A stretch of DNA of 6,332 bases. It comes from Pyrodictiaceae archaeon (GTDB taxonomy: Archaea > Thermoproteota > Thermoprotei_A > Sulfolobales > Pyrodictiaceae). Of this stretch, positions 5,561 through 6,332 are shown in pieces (positions within the stretch are counted from its first letter, which is position 1; every line of letters starts with the position of its first letter). The notes below the pieces were generated by a model. It saw nothing but the letters and a program-made list of their open reading frames with translations, did not search any database and was not told the origin of the DNA. The stretch lies in the NCBI GenBank assembly GCA_026986935.1, contig JALSNP010000088.1, forward strand, positions 1 through 6,332. Direction: 5' to 3'. The translations under genes and the position numbers were made by a program.

Positions 5561-5565
5561 CTAGT

Positions 5566-6332
5566 TTATAATATGATTTGTAATAATTTCTCAAAAATTA
5601 TTAAAGTGAAGAACATGCCGAGGTGCATGTTAACGTACTTAAAAGCCTTGAAAGAGAACTCCCTATCACCCTTATAATCTATGTACCTTATTGCTAAGTA
5701 GAAGATATGGCTAGCAGCTAGCACCCCGTATAACGCGACCGGTATCGATATCACGCCCAGGAGCCAGAGGCCTAGGGAGACATAGCCCATAACGAGCGCG
5801 CCAAGCCCTATTCCGGTACCAATACTAGCGGGATCAGCTACGACGGGGAGCATTGGCACGTTTGCCCGGCGATAATCGTCCCGATAATATGATGCTAGGA
5901 ACCATATATGGCTAGGAACCCATGCGGCAACGAGCAAGGAGAACAACAGCCCCGGCGCCGATATGGAGCCGTGACCCGCCGCCCATCCTCCTAGGGCTGG
6001 CGCACCACCTGCTATAGCACCCGCTATGATGCTTAAGGGGGTTCTGCGTTTCAATAGGAGAGTATAAGCACCGATATCGAACACGAACCCGGTAATTATT
6101 GCTAGCGCAAAATAAGCGTTTAAGTACCTAACCGATAGCATTACAGAGGCCACGAACACCGCCAACGAGGCGTAGAAGACCAGAGACGGGCTAACGAGTC
6201 CACTGGGAAGCACTCTACTGCTTGTTCTGGGCATTAAAGCGTCAATATCCCTATCAAAATACATGTTAAGCGCTGTAGTTGAGCCCACAGCGAGGTATCC
6301 TAGCATCCATAGAAACAAATGCTCTGAAAGAG
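5566..6332 (-). CDS. ctaB: Heme o synthase (protoheme IX farnesyltransferase), 5' partial
   Basis: The UbiA-family integral membrane enzyme adds a farnesyl group to heme b to make heme o, a precursor of heme a for terminal oxidases. With L1 of the fragment as the TTG at 6318, the first prenyl-diphosphate/Mg motif is N18-x3-D22-x3-D26 (NMYFDRDID), followed by ALMPRTSSRVLPSG, close to the CtaB consensus DALM-x-RT-x-x-R. The second motif is ASYYRDDYRRANVPMLPVV, matching the Y-x-x-D-Y-x-x-A-x-(V/I)-PM-P hallmark that separates CtaB from other UbiA enzymes. Several membrane helices follow to the C-terminus, ending LLQIIL. The frame stays open to the window edge (LSEH precedes the TTG), so the internal TTG is not the start. 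About 40-50 N-terminal residues, with the first helix, lie outside. It converges with moaA. Oxidase genes may lie beyond the right edge; this cannot be seen. Confidence 0.92.
   Translation of the reverse strand, partial: LSEHLFLWMLGYLAVGSTTALNMYFDRDIDALMPRTSSRVLPSGLVSPSLVFYASLAVFVASVMLSVRYLNAYFALAIITGFVFDIGAYTLLLKRRTPLSIIAGAIAGGAPALGGWAAGHGSISAPGLLFSLLVAAWVPSHIWFLASYYRDDYRRANVPMLPVVADPASIGTGIGLGALVMGYVSLGLWLLGVISIPVALYGVLAASHIFYLAIRYIDYKGDREFSFKAFKYVNMHLGMFFTLIIFEKLLQIIL

Overview
The window looks like a chromosomal segment of a hyperthermophilic crenarchaeon, most likely in or near the Desulfurococcales. Reasons: AGG/AGA, ATA and CTA codons dominate; genes are tightly packed; AT-rich TATA-like boxes sit about 25 nt before probable transcript starts; several genes start with TTG; and the phosphoglycerate mutase is the archaeal type. 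A heme o synthase gene suggests a terminal oxidase and hence aerobic or microaerobic respiration. The genus cannot be named from sequence alone.

Layout: (1) 1-117, + strand, the C-terminal end of glutamine synthetase. (2) 118-1003, + strand, a GC-rich structured leader, then a 257-residue protein with a perfect JAMM metalloprotease motif (HxH-x7-S-x2-D) behind an unrecognised cysteine-rich N-terminal half. (3) 1125-3127, - strand, a two-gene operon: an HD-domain phosphohydrolase followed by the archaeal 2,3-bisphosphoglycerate-independent phosphoglycerate mutase, joined by a TTGA stop/start overlap. (4) 3251-3880, - strand, a VIT1/CCC1-type membrane transporter. (5) 3982-4236, - strand, a small two-knuckle zinc-ribbon protein. 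(6) 4449-5534, + strand, the molybdenum cofactor enzyme MoaA. (7) 5566-6332, - strand, heme o synthase, cut by the right edge.

The genes do not form one pathway. They cover nitrogen assimilation, glycolysis/gluconeogenesis, metal transport, and molybdenum and heme cofactor synthesis. Only the HD-apgM pair is a convincing operon. moaA and the zinc-ribbon gene diverge from a 212-nt intergenic region; moaA and ctaB converge on a 31-nt gap holding a small hairpin.

The best leads are: a probable CTG start for moaA, since the reading frame between the last stop and the first ATG encodes the conserved family N-terminus behind a good ribosome binding site; the JAMM protein with its extra domain and structured leader; and two short intergenic elements that share a kink-turn-like GTGATGA...CTGA pattern. 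I see no CRISPR array, insertion sequence, tRNA or rRNA, and no strong evidence for a wholly new multi-gene system.
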